Source: Tricholoma matsutake
Taxonomy: Eukaryota > Basidiomycota > Agaricomycetes > Agaricales > Tricholomataceae
Reading direction: 5' to 3'
Assembly: GCA_026075535.2 (NCBI GenBank)
Contig: AP026549.1
Location: forward strand, 7,564,001-7,628,000
Length of the DNA stretch: 64,000 nt
Under the pieces are notes generated by a model. It was not told where the DNA came from. It saw nothing but the letters and a program-made list of their open reading frames with translations, and made no database searches. Both the position numbers and the translations under genes were made by a program. Numbering within the stretch: the stretch's first letter is position 1; each line of letters begins with the position of its first letter. Positions 1 to 11,294 of the stretch are shown here, piece by piece.

Positions 1-2
1 CC

Positions 3-864
3 TCAACAGACACTGCCCTTCTCTTTTGCCTCCTTCGCTGCAAGCTTCTTCATATAACCCCACATGAAATTGCAATATAATTTCTTGAGGACAGGTCTAT
101 TCTGGAGGTAAGCAAGATTCGGAGCAAGATGTTGGTAAGCAAATGTAGTAGCAGCCTGCTTGAAAGTCCAGATAGTGATAGACTCAAGGGCTCCATTATA
201 CAATGAAGTGTGTGTGCCACCAAGAAGATTGGGGTGCCATGCTGGTAGACCAAATGAGTGAACCTTCAAAGATCAATCAAAGATCATGCTCCAGGATGTG
301 AGCAATATTGAGGGCAATATTTGAGTCTGGCACCACATTGCATCACCTGCAAAGCTCTTTGATTGCATCAAGTGCCACTTTATCTGTTGCTTGAAACTGG
401 GCATTGTGGGTATTGCCTTTGAGCAAAGCATTTATTTTGCCAGCAGACGTGAAACATTGTGAAAAGGTGTTTAAGGTATGATTATCAGGGACCTCAGAAA
501 CTGATGTGTTGATTACAGCACCCATTAAGACATGAAGGTGCATCTCAAGGGCAAGCTGGGTTGTACCATGTCAGAGTTCAGGATAAAATTAGAATAGTCA
601 AAGAAACATGCACTTTAATTTGACTGGCATCATCTATCTTCTTTCACACTCCTCTCCCCTTCCCCAGGAATAAAGCCCTTTGCCCACAGACACTTTGATG
701 CAGTTGATTCGGATGCTTGGGGTCTCTTGTGCCCAGAAGACCTTGATGGGGGGTATGGTGGCATAGCTGGGATAGTAAAGAGGACCTATTGACCAGAAGA
801 TGAGGAAGATATGTCGATGTAAGAAGACAAAGAACAAATGTTGTGCATGAGGCTTCAGATCCAT
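3..864 (-). pseudogene. Unrecognised coding remnant, three blocks
   Basis: Three minus-strand open blocks lie in order: 864-634, 543-343 and 269-3. The first two share a frame and are separated only by a few stops. The third is shifted in frame, so this reads as one decayed coding region with its 3' part outside or at the window edge. The residues look protein-like, for example VSVGKGLYSWGRGEECERR in the first block and FTSAGKINALLKGN in the second. I do not recognise a domain and assign no function. It could be a captured host gene or the accessory ORF of a transposon. No target duplication or terminal repeat is visible around it. Confidence 0.4.
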
Positions 865-2600
865 ACGGTCACCTGACTAAATGAGTCTTGATGCGACACA
901 ACTAAGATCACCTGATGAGATGATATTCTGGACTGGTTGAATGATTACAAATTATTACCAGCACAGAAATTGTATGCAAAGTTGAACAATCCTTGCCAAT
1001 AAAACACCTTTTTTGGACAATGGCTTATGTCAGTTGTCTTGAAGCCTTGTGGCCAGATCAGTGTCATGTGGCTGTCTACTGGAGATATGCACATCATTGC
1101 TAGATGATCTGCTGAAGACATGTTAGTGCTGCTAGTGACTAGGGTTAGAGGTGTAGAACTCTCTGCATTGCCAGGATGAAATACAGCAGGTTTATATACA
1201 CCTAGAGTCTACTGGTCACATGCTCAGAGGGATGAGCAACTCAGCCATGAGGCACAAATCACCACATGTAATGATAGTCATATGCATACTGTAGCATGTA
1301 TGTACATATGTATGGCTATGTTTGTTCCATATGGAGTGGGTCACATGCCTATGTAGGCAGCCCACAGGTGCGATTTAAATTCAACACCATCTTACTTTGT
1401 TATAACCTTGCTTATGCTGAATGTTTTAAGGTGATCAGATGACTAAGTGGCCATCATGGCATGCTCAGCTATTTGGCATCAGGGTCTGATGGCAAACATT
1501 GCCCACACACACTTCCATGGATACGTGTCGTGTTGCAAGATGGCAGCCTGCAGTAGCCAGTAGACAGTAGCAGACCGTCCAAACAATGTATCCCCTATCT
1601 ACTTGCAGGTCTCAGATCATATTGTGCTTCCCAATCCCTTGTGAACCTCTGTGAACCCCTCATAGGCAGAGATGGCCGAACCTGACACCTTGGACCACTG
1701 GTTTGCTGCAATAAGTAGAGATAGGCTTGATTTTGAGTGCTAAGTAACTTATTCCTGGTCAATTTAACATGAACTGATTCAATTTAGGCTTGATTTAAGC
1801 TTAATTTAAGGAAACTTGGCTCACCATCAGTTTGATGTAGGCAACCAAGTTTGATTTATGGCAGCCGAGCTCAATTTAAGCTTGGGTAACAATGGCCCCC
1901 AATTATTCGGCTGATGCATCAACATTATTTTCACATGAATTGGGAGGTATGACAGCCTCTGATCAAATCATTGAGAACCTGCTTGTCTGGGTGCGAGTCA
2001 AGGCCAGACGCTGTTTTTTCTTGCTAATATTCTCCCCACACAAATTACCTTGTACTAGTTGTAGGTTTTCTGTACAATTCATTGTTTTTCAATACACTTT
2101 AAGGCCTACAAGGCTACAAATCCAATTCATACTATACAGAATAAGGAAAACATGGATTATAAAAGAAAAGGGGGACCAGGTACAGCTGCCACTGCCTCTG
2201 GTGTTGAGCAGAATACTATGGACATGTTTCCAATGTGCAATGCAAGGCAACATGCTGTGGCTGCTCTATCATCAATGTGCCGATGGCACTGCTGATGCGG
2301 GTGTTGGCCAAAATAAGCGAGGCATGGCAAACTCTGAATTTAGTCTCAATTTATCATTACTACCTATTTGTTTCTAGCTTCTCATTCTGGTACCCCTGCA
2401 ACTGCAAGACAAACTCCCTCCAAATGACTTGGTGAATTTTTTTTTGATGAGTTCATCACCAAAGCACATTGGCATGTCTTCAAGTCTTTACAACTTAGCA
2501 GTGGGGATTCCAATAGTAAATATATATATTGTTTTATACTAAATGAACTACAATAGACGAAAGGCTACTTGGGAACAGTGTCATCCCCCACCTGAAAAAA
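865..2600. other. No gene seen
   Basis: Nothing convincing is coded here. The open frame at 1892-2377 (plus) has no recognisable motif and could be chance. The stretch 1720-1890 is AT-rich with repeated TTTAAGCTT/TTGATTTA-like words. No long repeat shared with the rest of the window was found. Confidence 0.4.
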
Positions 2601-2639
2601 AAGTCTGGCTGTAGGATGGCAAGACGGTGGATGTAGGTA

Positions 2640-3505
2640 TGGAGGGCACAGGCAGGCAATGTGCTCCATTAGCACCCAATCCACCCTGCAAGCAAGTGCT
2701 CGCAATGGTGGATGTCGGGTGCTGGGTGCTCACCCCCCTCCCTCACACCATCTCCCTGTTGTTCCCTCTCCCTGCTGGCTTCTGTCACCTCACTCCCTTT
2801 CTTAACCCTCCACCCTCCTGGTTGGCCTGTACACACCAGCCTTCCTCCCTACAAGCACTTGCTTGTAGGGGTCCGGTGCCATGGGTGTCCTTGGCCCCCC
2901 CTCGAGTTGGTCCCATCATCATCCTAGCCCATATTGTTGGTGCTGGTGCTGGTGCTGTTGTCATTGTCATTAGCACCAGTGTCATCACCCCTCTCCCCCC
3001 TGCCCTGTCATCTCTATCAGCTTGGTGCACTGCTGCTGTGTTGTCCTAGTTGTGTTGTCTTCATCCTCATCATGTCATCATTGCCTCCTCCTCATTGTCG
3101 CCCCCCTCCCACCCATCCTCCTCTTTCTGCTCATCGTTCATGCCCCTGCCTGTCGCACCCTTGTTGTTGTTGCTGCCCTCTCATTGTTGTGGTCACGATG
3201 CCTCCATTAGCACCCACTATCCACCCCTGTGAGCAGTTGCTTGCAGTGGCGGGGGTGAGTGCTGGGTCTGTTTGTGGTAGGTTGTAGTTAGTAAAAGGAA
3301 CACACCAAAAAACAACAAAAGAAAGCTTACCTATGGCCCAAACAATGATAAAATCATTGTTTGGGCCCTGTTTTGTTCACTTTAGGGTGTCGTACATTGG
3401 GGTTTGTTGTTAAAAGAAGTTTGGAGCCTAAAAAATAGGTAATTAGTTAAAAAGAACATGAGGGGGAAAAAAAGTTTGCCATCGTGTGGGCCCACATTGC
3501 ATCCA
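2640..3505 (-). repeat. Core-repeat copy A (hairpin-intron modules plus GAGCAGTTGCTC palindromes)
   Basis: Read on the minus strand this stretch holds two successive hairpin-intron modules. The first (3500 down to about 3425) has a degenerate hairpin start, CAATGTGGGCCCACACGATG, then a T-rich tract with AACTAAT and TTTTTTAG. The second has a clean hairpin at 3335-3367 (GGCCCAAACAATG with its complement) followed by GTAAGC and ACTAAC. Beyond them lie CT-rich low-complexity DNA and palindromes of the gagcagttgctc type near 2687, 2848 and 3222. The ends of any enclosing transposon were not found. Long open frames on both strands here follow the low-complexity CCCTC/TCATCC composition and are not taken as genes. 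Confidence 0.6.
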
Positions 3506-4072
3506 AGATCCTTCATTTGCAGCACTTTGTTGGTGTAGGAGTGGAGTAGTGGTGGAGGGTTGGGGCAGAGGGGGGTAGTGGTGGTAGAGGTGTGAGAAGG
3601 AAGGAGGGAAGGAGGGAAGGAGGGAAGGAGGGAAGGGAGGCAGTGGCAGCATCAGGCCTGGGGGCGGCACTGGGGTGGCTCCTAAATAAAAAGGGGGGAA
3701 GGTATAGGCCTCATTTCTCCTTTTTGACTTCATTTTTCAAAAAGTAATTAAAAAGTAAAACAAAAAAAAGTAGCTGAAAAGAAGCTGAAAATGGCTACTG
3801 CAAATGGCCCTATTGCAGCCTATTGCTTGCACATGTATTTTTGGCTGGACTCAAACTAGGGTTTGCAAAACTCAGCTAAAAAATAAGCAAATTGCAGATG
3901 ACTATAGAGCTAGATTAGTAGTGCAAGATAGACTCCAAGATCTTGCAGAAATGTGGGCCTGTTGTTGAGATATGGCTCACAGAAGATTTACAGCTCATGC
4001 ATGTGAAAATTCAATGAAATCATGTGACCACCAACTTTGTTGCAATCTCTCCGAGTCCAACCGAGTAACGAT
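3506..4072. other. Non-coding stretch upstream of the PNP exon
   Basis: A GGAGGGAA-rich microsatellite lies at about 3600-3640. The rest shows no gene. The last 150 bases could be the promoter and leader of the purine nucleoside phosphorylase exon that starts at 4073, but no TATA box or other motif stands out. Confidence 0.35.
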
Positions 4073-4253
4073 ATGAACCATCCACTGCCCTTCATTCAAA
4101 CTCTAGAAGCCTTGGACTCCTTGCTTCCCAAAAATTTGAGGAAGCCTTTGGTTGGCATCATTTGTGGATCTGGTCTGAGCAGCTTGGCCGAATCTTTCAA
4201 AGATGTGGTTAAAATTCATTATGAGAAGATTCCTGGGTTCTTGAAGAGCACTG
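4073..4253 (+). pseudogene. Purine nucleoside phosphorylase, first exon only
   Basis: The exon encodes 60 residues starting at ATG 4073. It contains KPLVGIICGSGLSSLAES, matching the N-terminal phosphate-binding loop (ICGSGL) of the trimeric purine nucleoside phosphorylase family, then the equivalent of the family's IPGF-STV segment (IPGFLKST). PNP cleaves inosine and guanosine with phosphate in cytosolic purine salvage. The exon stops after one base of a codon exactly at a good 5' splice site (GTATGT, 4254), as expected if the next codon is the Val of STVxGH. The remaining roughly 250 residues are not found in the window. Instead gypsy gag sequence starts within 35 bases, so the host gene was interrupted or this exon was captured. 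Family call fairly sure; functional status broken. Confidence 0.7.
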
Positions 4254-4285
4254 GTATGTATGTCTCTTACCACACTGTATGCTCA

Positions 4286-5158
4286 ATGAATGAAGAGACT
4301 CTCCCTCCCAGTGATGAGGAGGATGAGGTTGAAGAGCATAGCCTCCTTTGTCCTAATTCTCAGTCCTGCTTGAGGTCGAGAACCCACACAAGCATAGATC
4401 AGCAAGGGGATACCCCATTGGCTTCTGCTCACACAGAGACCCATTCCCATTGCCGAGAGTATGGTGGGGAGCTCGACTCCTACTGAGACAAAGGCACCCA
4501 TCATCCTTCCAAGTACTTGAAGGCAATGCATGCCAAGTTTCATCAGCAGATCAACAATAAGGTGTCTGCCACCATGGAGTCACTCCTGGATCGAAATAAT
4601 GGACCTTGGGTGCCCACTCCCCTAACTTATGGTGGGAGCTCCAACACTGAGGTGTTTGAATGGTGGTTGAATGCTCTCCTTCGATGGTTGAAGGTGAGCA
4701 AAACTAGTGGTCCAAGTCTTGATGCCAAAAGGATCGAGTACACAGGCATGTACTTAGAGGGAGTAGCCCTGACCTGGTTTGAGGACAATGTGGATGGAGT
4801 ATACCACCACCGGGCCCTGTGGTCTTTTAAGGATGTGATTACTGGCCTCTACGACCGGTTCATACATGACAATGCTACCCATGATGTGGCCGATCACTTT
4901 GCAAAGGTGAAATATGATGTAGTCAAAGGGGTCATGAGCTATTACCATAAACTGGAGTGGTATTCTACAAGAATGATCAGAGCCCTGGATCATTTCACCT
5001 TCAAGACCCAACTTTTGTCTGGGTTGCCCCAGATGAGGGTGTCTTTCATATTTGACAAAGGCTGTTCCATGGAATACAGTTCCATGGATGCAATCCTATA
5101 CTACACCCGCAAAGCTGAAGAAATATTCAGGAAAAAGAAGAGATACCAGGAGCATAAG
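4286..5158 (+). pseudogene. gag: Gy-A gag (capsid part)
   Basis: One frame runs from ATG 4286 through a single stop near 4484 to the TIR-1 insertion. An acidic N-terminal part (PPSDEEDEVEE) precedes the capsid-like domain, which has EYTGMYLEGVALTWFED and FKDVITGLYDRF, matching the retrotransposon gag pattern (GxALxWF, then the WxDF-type helix). Gag would form the virus-like particle that packages the element RNA. The reading continues after TIR-1 at 7031, where the codons following EHK resume. One stop and the 1.86 kb insertion make it a pseudogene. Confidence 0.75.
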
Positions 5159-7022
5159 TAGTGTTTTAAGGTCTGGTTCGGTCCAGGTTTTCAACCCCAA
5201 AGACAAAAAAAAAATTTTTTAATAGTTTTCTAAAGTTTTATTAACTTTTTAACTACCTTTGCCTTAAAATAGCAGGCCAAAGGATATCAACAAAAAATAA
5301 GTATTTGTGAAAATCATCATAATGAGTTGTTTAGTTGTTTTGTTTTATTTTGTTTTTGGCTCTACCATTTGATTCTTAGATATTGTAGAGGATCTTTCTT
5401 TATTTTTGTTTTTGTTTTTATTTTTAATAACACAGAATAATCAGCTGGAAACCAATTTGTGATACAAAGTTATTTTAGCAAAAGTAGGTTCCTCAGAGAC
5501 TATATGTGAAACATCCTTATATTGTAAATATATTTGATATAAGGATGATGAGATAGTCCAAATTTTTGGGTTAATTGGGACTGTAACCGGTCCAGACTGC
5601 AAGCCCAAGTGACATAGACCGTAACTGAACCAATAGGACCAGTCCTAATCGGTTCAGTTACAGTCCAGAAAACCAGTTTAAACCAGTTTTCTGTCCCATT
5701 TTTTTGAGTATTAACTTAATTCTATTATATACTAAATAAAACTAATTACATTTACATGCTGTGAGCAGTTGCTCGCAGCTGTGGTGTGAGAGAATGAAAA
5801 AGAAATAGAAAAAAGAAATAGAAATAGAAATAGAAAAACAAAATGGCCCCACCATCTCATGTTTGTAGCAAGGGTAGGGTCCTGCGTTCCTGCTTGTCGT
5901 CGTCCCCGGTGTTTGTCATCCCTGGCATTTGTCATCCCCTGTGTTTGTCGTCCCCTGCATTTGTTGTCCCCTGCATTCATGGCCATGTTCATTGTCCCTG
6001 CCACTTGTCGTCATCCCCACCATTCATTGTCCCTGCCATTTGTCATCCCCGCTATTTGTTGTCCCCACCATTTGTCCTCCCCACCATTCATTGTTGTGGC
6101 TGTAGCCATGGTTCGTCATCCCAGCATTCATTGTCCTCAGCATTTGTTGTCCTGTTTGTTGTCCCCTGTTTGTGGCTACTGTCATCCTCGGCACCTCCAA
6201 TTCCCCCTACGAGCAGTGGCTCATAGGTGGGTTGGTGGTGGTATGTGACATGGCAGCGGCAGAGGTTGCTGTTGGGGGTCATGTTGTTGTTTCTGGCTGT
6301 TGTCATGTAAGAACAGACCCCGTTGCTGCCCTGCAAGCAGAGGCTTGCAGTGGCAGTGTGGGGCATGGATCAGGGGTGGGCAATGTTGATAGCAAAAAGT
6401 TAGAAACCTAAAAAAGGACAGTTAGTAAAAGAAAGAAAAAACCATTTAGTAGAAGTAATAATAAATACATAAAAGAAATGTACCCTGCCCAAATGACAGA
6501 CTGGCATTGTTTGGCTGCCTGGCAGTGGTGTGTTCATTGGTTGCATTGTCATTGGTGTGGACAGAGTGGTGACATGGCATTGTTGATATTGTGGGTGGTC
6601 ATGGGAAATTGTTAGGAAATGGTGCCACTTTTGTTTCGGGGAGCACAAACGTGACCACATGGTCTGTGTGCTGCCACAGGGTATATAAGTTACCCACCCA
6701 AATGACTCCCTTTCCCCTGGGCTTGTCCCATTTTATGTAAATATACTAGTATTTGAGTATTTGAGTCGTAGTTAGGTTATTGTATATAATATATACATTA
6801 GTTTAATTTGTATGCTATATAATGTAACAGTGCAAAGACCGGTTGCAACTGGTTTAAACTGGTTTTCCAATGGTTTTCAAAGATTTCCAAAAGAAGTGAA
6901 CCATTAACCGAACCAATGGTTTCGGTTGACCACTTTTTCAGAAAAATGGACCGGACCGAAGCATGGACTGCAGTTCAGTCCGGTTCGGTCTTTGGTCCTA
7001 TGAACTGAACCTTGAAACAGTA
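5159..7022. mobile_element. TIR-1: non-autonomous hAT-like element inserted in Gy-A gag
   Basis: The left end TAGTGTTTTAAGGTCTGGTT and the inverted right end TACTGTTTCAAGGTTCAGTT form terminal inverted repeats. The element is flanked by the imperfect 8-bp duplication agcataag (5151-5158) / aacataag (7023-7030). Removing it with one copy restores the gag reading. The TAG start and 8-bp duplication are typical of hAT transposons. Sub-terminal zones (5580-5700, 6830-6990) are rich in ggttt-aaacc and rGGACCGg words. The middle holds a core-repeat copy (minus sense): palindromes at about 5758 and 6208, a branch-site and acceptor-like segment near 6405-6430, and a weak hairpin at 6487-6515. No transposase is encoded; long open frames at 5843-6411 are low-complexity. 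Confidence 0.75.
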
Positions 7023-7030
7023 AACATAAG

Positions 7031-7735
7031 CACCTGGTGGAGGCCCTTTCTTACAGTAAGGAGATCCCAAAGCCCAAGGTGACCACCTCTGCCCAGGAGG
7101 GTTGATCACCTGAACAATCACGTGAACAAGCCCAAGATCCACCCAGGCAAGACAATTGACCTAGGAACAGGGACAGGCCAAATAGAACTCACAAAGTGTT
7201 TTCCACGAGGAAGGAACCTTGTCATGAAGATAGGAAGCCACCCATCTCTGGAGACTGGACCTCCAGAGATCATGCCCCTACTAGGAAGTATGAGGAAAGT
7301 AAGCCTCCCCCCACCTGTTACAAGTGTTGGGATTAGGTCATTATTCCACCAATAAGAAGTGTCCCAAGTATAATACTCTGGGACAATCAAAACCCAACAC
7401 TGGCGCAAAGATGTATGCAGCCTGCAAGGAACTAGATGATGCCAAGAATGATCCCCCTCTAGCAGAGGAGGAGCAATTGGTGGCCATTCACAGTAAGTCT
7501 GAGGAATCCAATGGGGATGTTTTGGGATCCCAATACAGTTCTGACAGGGATCTGTACCTCATGAACTCACACAGTGAGCAAGGTTCCGATGAAGACAATG
7601 ACCCAGAACAGTTTGGGGCCATTTGGGCAGCATGCACAGAGCAAGCTGCTCTGATGCTGGTGGTTCCCAAGAAAAATGGGGACATCCATACTGTGGTGAA
7701 TGTGAAAAAAGAGGAACAACAACACAGTCAAGAAT
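7031..7735 (+). pseudogene. gag: Gy-A gag C-terminal part with broken zinc knuckle
   Basis: After TIR-1 the gag reading resumes with a basic, lysine- and proline-rich stretch. At about 7317-7366 a CCHC zinc knuckle is readable as CYKCWD, a stop, then GHYSTNKKC; the TAG stop sits between the second Cys and the Gly. An acidic spacer follows (SEQGSDEDNDPEQFGAIWAA). The sequence then passes directly into RT block 1, with no D-T/S-G protease motif between them, so retropepsin appears to be missing. The knuckle would bind element RNA. Decayed. Confidence 0.65.
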
Positions 7736-8670
7736 GTGATGCCTTTCCCTGATCAGGACCTGATCAGGCTGGATGTAGCTCGAGCAAAGTATCATTCAAA
7801 GATCAATTTATCTGATGCTTATGAGCAGATCCTGGTGGAACTGGGGGCCATCTGGAAAATGGTGTTCGCAACAGTCCTGGGCACCTTTGAGAGCTTGGTG
7901 ATGCAGCAGGGCAATTGCAATGCCCCAGCTACTTTCCAACAGTTGATGAACTCCATATTCTTGGAGAACATCAGTCAGTTCATGCATGCTTACCTGGACA
8001 ATATCTTTGTGTTTGGTGACTCCATCAAAGAACATCAACAGCTCCTTCAGCTTGTGTTCAATAAAATACGAGAGCATGAGCTGTACCTGCATGCCAATAA
8101 ATGTGAACTATATGCTGAGAAATTTGAATGTCTCAGTCATATATAGATGACAAGGGCCTCCATGCCAACAGCAATAAAATGGCAAGGATACAAGAATGGA
8201 AGGTGCCTCACAATTATCATGAGGTTCAGTGGTTCTTGGGGCTAGTTCAGTACCTAGCCCACTTCCTCCCCAATATTTCGGCATACACCAGTCCACTCTC
8301 CATGATGACAAAGAATGGACATTCCTTCCATTGGCGTCCCTTGCATGATAGCTGTTTCCAGACTATCAAAGACATCTGTTGCTTGACCCCAGTTCTAAAA
8401 CCAATTGATGCCAGCTTGGTGGAGCCCATCTGGGTGATCTCTGATGCTTCGGTATTTGGGGTTGGGGCCATGTATGGGCAGGGTCCTAAATGGCAAAACT
8501 GTCGACCTGCTGGATTCCTATCCAAGAAGTTCTTGGATGCTCAAAGAAACTATAGGACCTTTGAGCATGAAACCATCACAATGCTTGAAGTGCTTCTCAA
8601 GTGGGAAGATAAGCTAATAGGTTGGCACCTTCATGTGGTGATGGATCACAAGGTTTTGGAATTTCTCTAG
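7655..8670 (+). pseudogene. pol: Gy-A reverse transcriptase and RNase H
   Basis: RT is recognisable from VVPKKNGDIHTVV, then KINLSDAYEQI (catalytic Asp in block A), MQQGNCNAPATFQQLMN and the active-site box AYLDNIFVF. The box has YLDN where the family has YLDD, a GAC to AAC change removing the second catalytic Asp. A frameshift near 8130 leads to the thumb/connection (FLGLVQYLAHFLPNIS) and an RNase H domain with VISDASVFGVGA (first catalytic Asp) and FEHETITMLEVL (catalytic Glu). RT copies element RNA to DNA; RNase H removes the RNA strand. Frameshift, stops and the lost Asp make it inactive. Confidence 0.8.
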
Positions 8671-8689
8671 ACCCAACCTCGACTGTCAG

Positions 8690-9693
8690 TCTCAGTGGAT
8701 GGAATATCTTACCAGTTTAATAACTGGGATGACACCCCCCTGGTGCAACATTATGTGTTCACTGACGCACATCTAGATCCCATGCATGAGGATTTGCCCT
8801 GGGATTGTCATTTGGAGATCAGGAACCAAGTCATCAAGACTCAATCCACCAAGGCCCAGGTCCATTGAGTGGCAGAGCACATGAGGGCCTTGTGTGAGAG
8901 GATCGAGGATCAGAAACTGGCTGCAGCAGAGCTCACCAGTGCTCAGGCCAAGGATAAAGGAGATCCAAAGGAGTCCCAAGGGGAAGACCCCACAGTATAT
9001 GAATCATTGGCCAAACCTCAGGATTTGAAGGTGTCCCTGTCAGAGCCAGACCCAATCGATGAGGACATCTGATGGGGCTATAAGGACAACAGGGTATTTG
9101 GCAAGGTCCTAGAGAAGCCAGAGGATCACCCTAACTTTGAGGTGATTGATGGGATAATATGGATGAAGAACAAAGGAGGGGAACATGTTGTGTGCATTCT
9201 CTTGGCACCCTCCAAGGAGATGACCTTACATGGCCATATAATGACATTGACCAAGCTCACTCCATCATTGGGCACTTTGGCCCAGCAAAGACATCTGAGT
9301 ATATTTGGAGATGGTATTGGTGGCCTCACCTCCAATACAAAGTGGATAAGCTCTGCAAATCCTGTGAGGCCTGTGTCACACTTGTTGCCTACCCCAATCT
9401 GTCCTTGGGAATCAATAGGGATGGACTTTATTGGTCCTTTCCCTGAATTGGAAGGGTTTAACTACCTATGGGTGGTGATATGTTGATTGTCATCTATGGT
9501 GCCCATAACAATCACCACCATGGCCACTGAATTGTCATCTCTTTTCATCAAAGAGATAGTGAGGCTGCACAGTCTACCCGGGCCAATTGTTTCTGACTGG
9601 GACTCCAAGTTCACCTCTTGCTGGTGGCAGAAAGTCCACCAAATCTTGGATGTAAAGCTACTGATGTCCATGTCCATCCCCAAATGGATGGTG
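8690..9693 (+). pseudogene. pol: Gy-A RNase H-integrase spacer and integrase, N-terminal half
   Basis: After a charged spacer (8869-9072) the integrase begins. Parts of the HHCC zinc-binding domain are readable (YKVDKLCKSCEACVT) in a frame different from the catalytic core. The core starts with MDFIGPFPELEGF (first catalytic Asp) and IVSDWDSKFTSCWW (second Asp), then HPQMDGAIE just before TIR-2 enters at 9702. Integrase would insert the element cDNA into the chromosome. At least two frameshifts and several stops are present. The remaining catalytic Glu region continues at 11295. Confidence 0.75.
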
Positions 9694-9807
9694 CAATAGA
9701 GCCAGTAATTTATACTCCCCCATATGTCCTTGTTGACTCTGCACAGACTCCACATAGTCTGTGCAGAATCCCCACAGATTCCATAGTCTTCGCACAAAAT
9801 TTTATGC

Positions 9808-9886
9808 AAAGCCCTGGATCAAACCCTCAACCTCAGGGAACAGTAGGACAATTTTTTGAGTATTTAACCACTCCACCATCCAGCCA
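9808..9886 (-). other. tRNA-like pol III promoter segment, left end of TIR-2
   Basis: On the minus strand an A-box-like TGGTGGAGTGGTTAAAT (around 9878) is followed 42 bases later by a B-box-like GGTTTGATCCA (9825-9815) and then by a TTTT run. Spacing and sequence resemble the 5' half and T-arm of a tRNA gene, as in tRNA-derived SINEs. No complete cloverleaf was built. It points toward the left terminus. Confidence 0.55.
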
Positions 9887-10961
9887 TTGTTTACCTTTAA
9901 CTTTAATGCTACTTATTACTTATTTAGTTCCCATCTCAGGATTAAAAACAGACTGCCCCCATGACAGGGGCCATTGTATTTGACAGTAATAAATAAAACA
10001 AGAAAAAACTAAACCCACTGTCTGGCTGGCATGCAAGATGACGGGGAGGCACAATGCACATGTGTGTTGTGCCTGTATGCTACATTTACCCTCCCACCAA
10101 TGAACCCACCCTACGAGCAGATGCTTGTAGGCATGTGTGGGGTGGGTGTCATTGTCTCTTCCCCCATCTCCTCATTGTTGTCCCCTCCCCCCCTTGTCAT
10201 CTCGTGTCATCTTGTTCCCCCCCCTCCCCCCTCGTCATGTTGTGTCATCTCATTCCCCCCCCCCTTGTTGTCATCTCCCCATCCCCTGTCTCATTGTCAT
10301 CCCCCCTCCTCCCCTTGCCTCATTCTCCAGTCCCCCTGTCTGTTCCACCCACCATCCACCCCATGAGCAGTTGCTTGCAAGGCTGGAGGCAGGTGGTGGT
10401 GTGTACTGGGTTTGTGGTGGTATTGTTGGTAGTGGTCTGGGTAGGTTAGCTGTGATGTGGCAATGAAGGGGGGTGGGGTGCTTACCTGGCCAGTATTGTC
10501 CCCTTGCTGTCTCACCACTCCCCATCCATCTCCTATGCACCAGCCTTACTCCCTATGAGCAGTTGCTCATACTGGAGGAGTCTGGTGCCATGCATGTCAT
10601 TGTTGTCTGGGTGCTGGGTTACTGTTCCCCCCCTGCCATGTCATCATTGTGTTGTCTTGGTGCTGGTTGCGGTAGTCATCTCCCTCATCCTTGTTGTAGG
10701 GTACACCAGTGAACCACCTCACGAGCAGTTGCTTGTGGGCATGGGGTGGGTGTGTGTTGTTTTGCATCATCACTTGTTGTGACCAGTAGTTTAGAACCTA
10801 TAAAAGAAAAATACAATTAGTTAGTTATTATGATAAGTAAAAAAACTCCCTGTTGCATGTGCATGGGTGGTCATGGTTGTGGTGGTCTTTGATGAAAACA
10901 ATTGTTGATACATATTACTATGCACGTGATGCGAATAGTAGTTACAGAGCTATGTTTGGTA

Positions 10962-11030
10962 ATATTAGTATGTAGTCGTTAAGCATTGATGCTGTTTGAT
11001 GATCACATTGTTACAAGTTCAATCCTTGCA
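10962..11030 (+). other. tRNA-like segment, right end of TIR-2
   Basis: The B box AGTTCAATCCT (11016-11026) matches the RGTTCRANYCY consensus completely. The A-box region (GTAGTCGTTAAGC, about 10972-10984) is weak. A TTTT follows at about 11042. It points toward the right terminus, mirroring the left one. Confidence 0.45.
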
Positions 11031-11294
11031 TGTTGTATTTAGTTTTCTGACACAGTCTGCAATGTATTTGAACTTTGCACACTCTGCATGGACTGTGCAT
11101 GGACTGGAGTCTGTCCACATCCAAGTAAAATAAATTATATGTGGACTGTCCTAGTGAAATCTGAGTGTCTGAGTGATTCTGTGTGGACTCTGCATGGATT
11201 CTGTGCAGCTTCATCACAACTGAAACCATTGCTTCTGGTCTAGTCCACACAGTCTGTGCAGAATATATGGGGGACAGTAAAGACCTCAATGGAG

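Larger units (their letters stand above)
9702..11286. mobile_element. TIR-2: non-autonomous 8-bp-TSD element with outward tRNA-like ends
   Basis: It sits inside the Gy-A integrase between an 8-bp duplication, caatagag (9694-9701) and caatggag (11287-11294). Taking it out with one copy joins DGAIE to the following QVN-LITQIL of the integrase. Ends: CCAGTAATTTATACTCCCCC on the left and, inverted, AGGTCTTTACTGTCCCCC on the right. Just inside are imperfect repeats of tgcacagact/agtctgtgca, then a tRNA-like segment at each end facing outward (9808-9886 minus, 10962-11030 plus). The middle is a core-repeat copy in minus sense, with palindromes at 10111, 10361, 10553 and 10720 and an intron-like segment at 10796-10852. 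No transposase is present. Confidence 0.8.

Noticed and set aside
1892..2377. 161-residue open frame as a gene
   Set aside because: No motif, no intron or start context, and composition like surrounding non-coding DNA; open length alone is not enough.
5843..6411. Cys/His/Val-rich open frames in TIR-1
   Set aside because: They come from repeated TGTCATCCCC words in the core repeat; overlapping frames are equally open.
10031..10782. Pro/Ser/Cys-rich open frames in TIR-2
   Set aside because: Low-complexity CCCCCTC/TTGTTGTC tracts; no start context, no domain, several frames open together.
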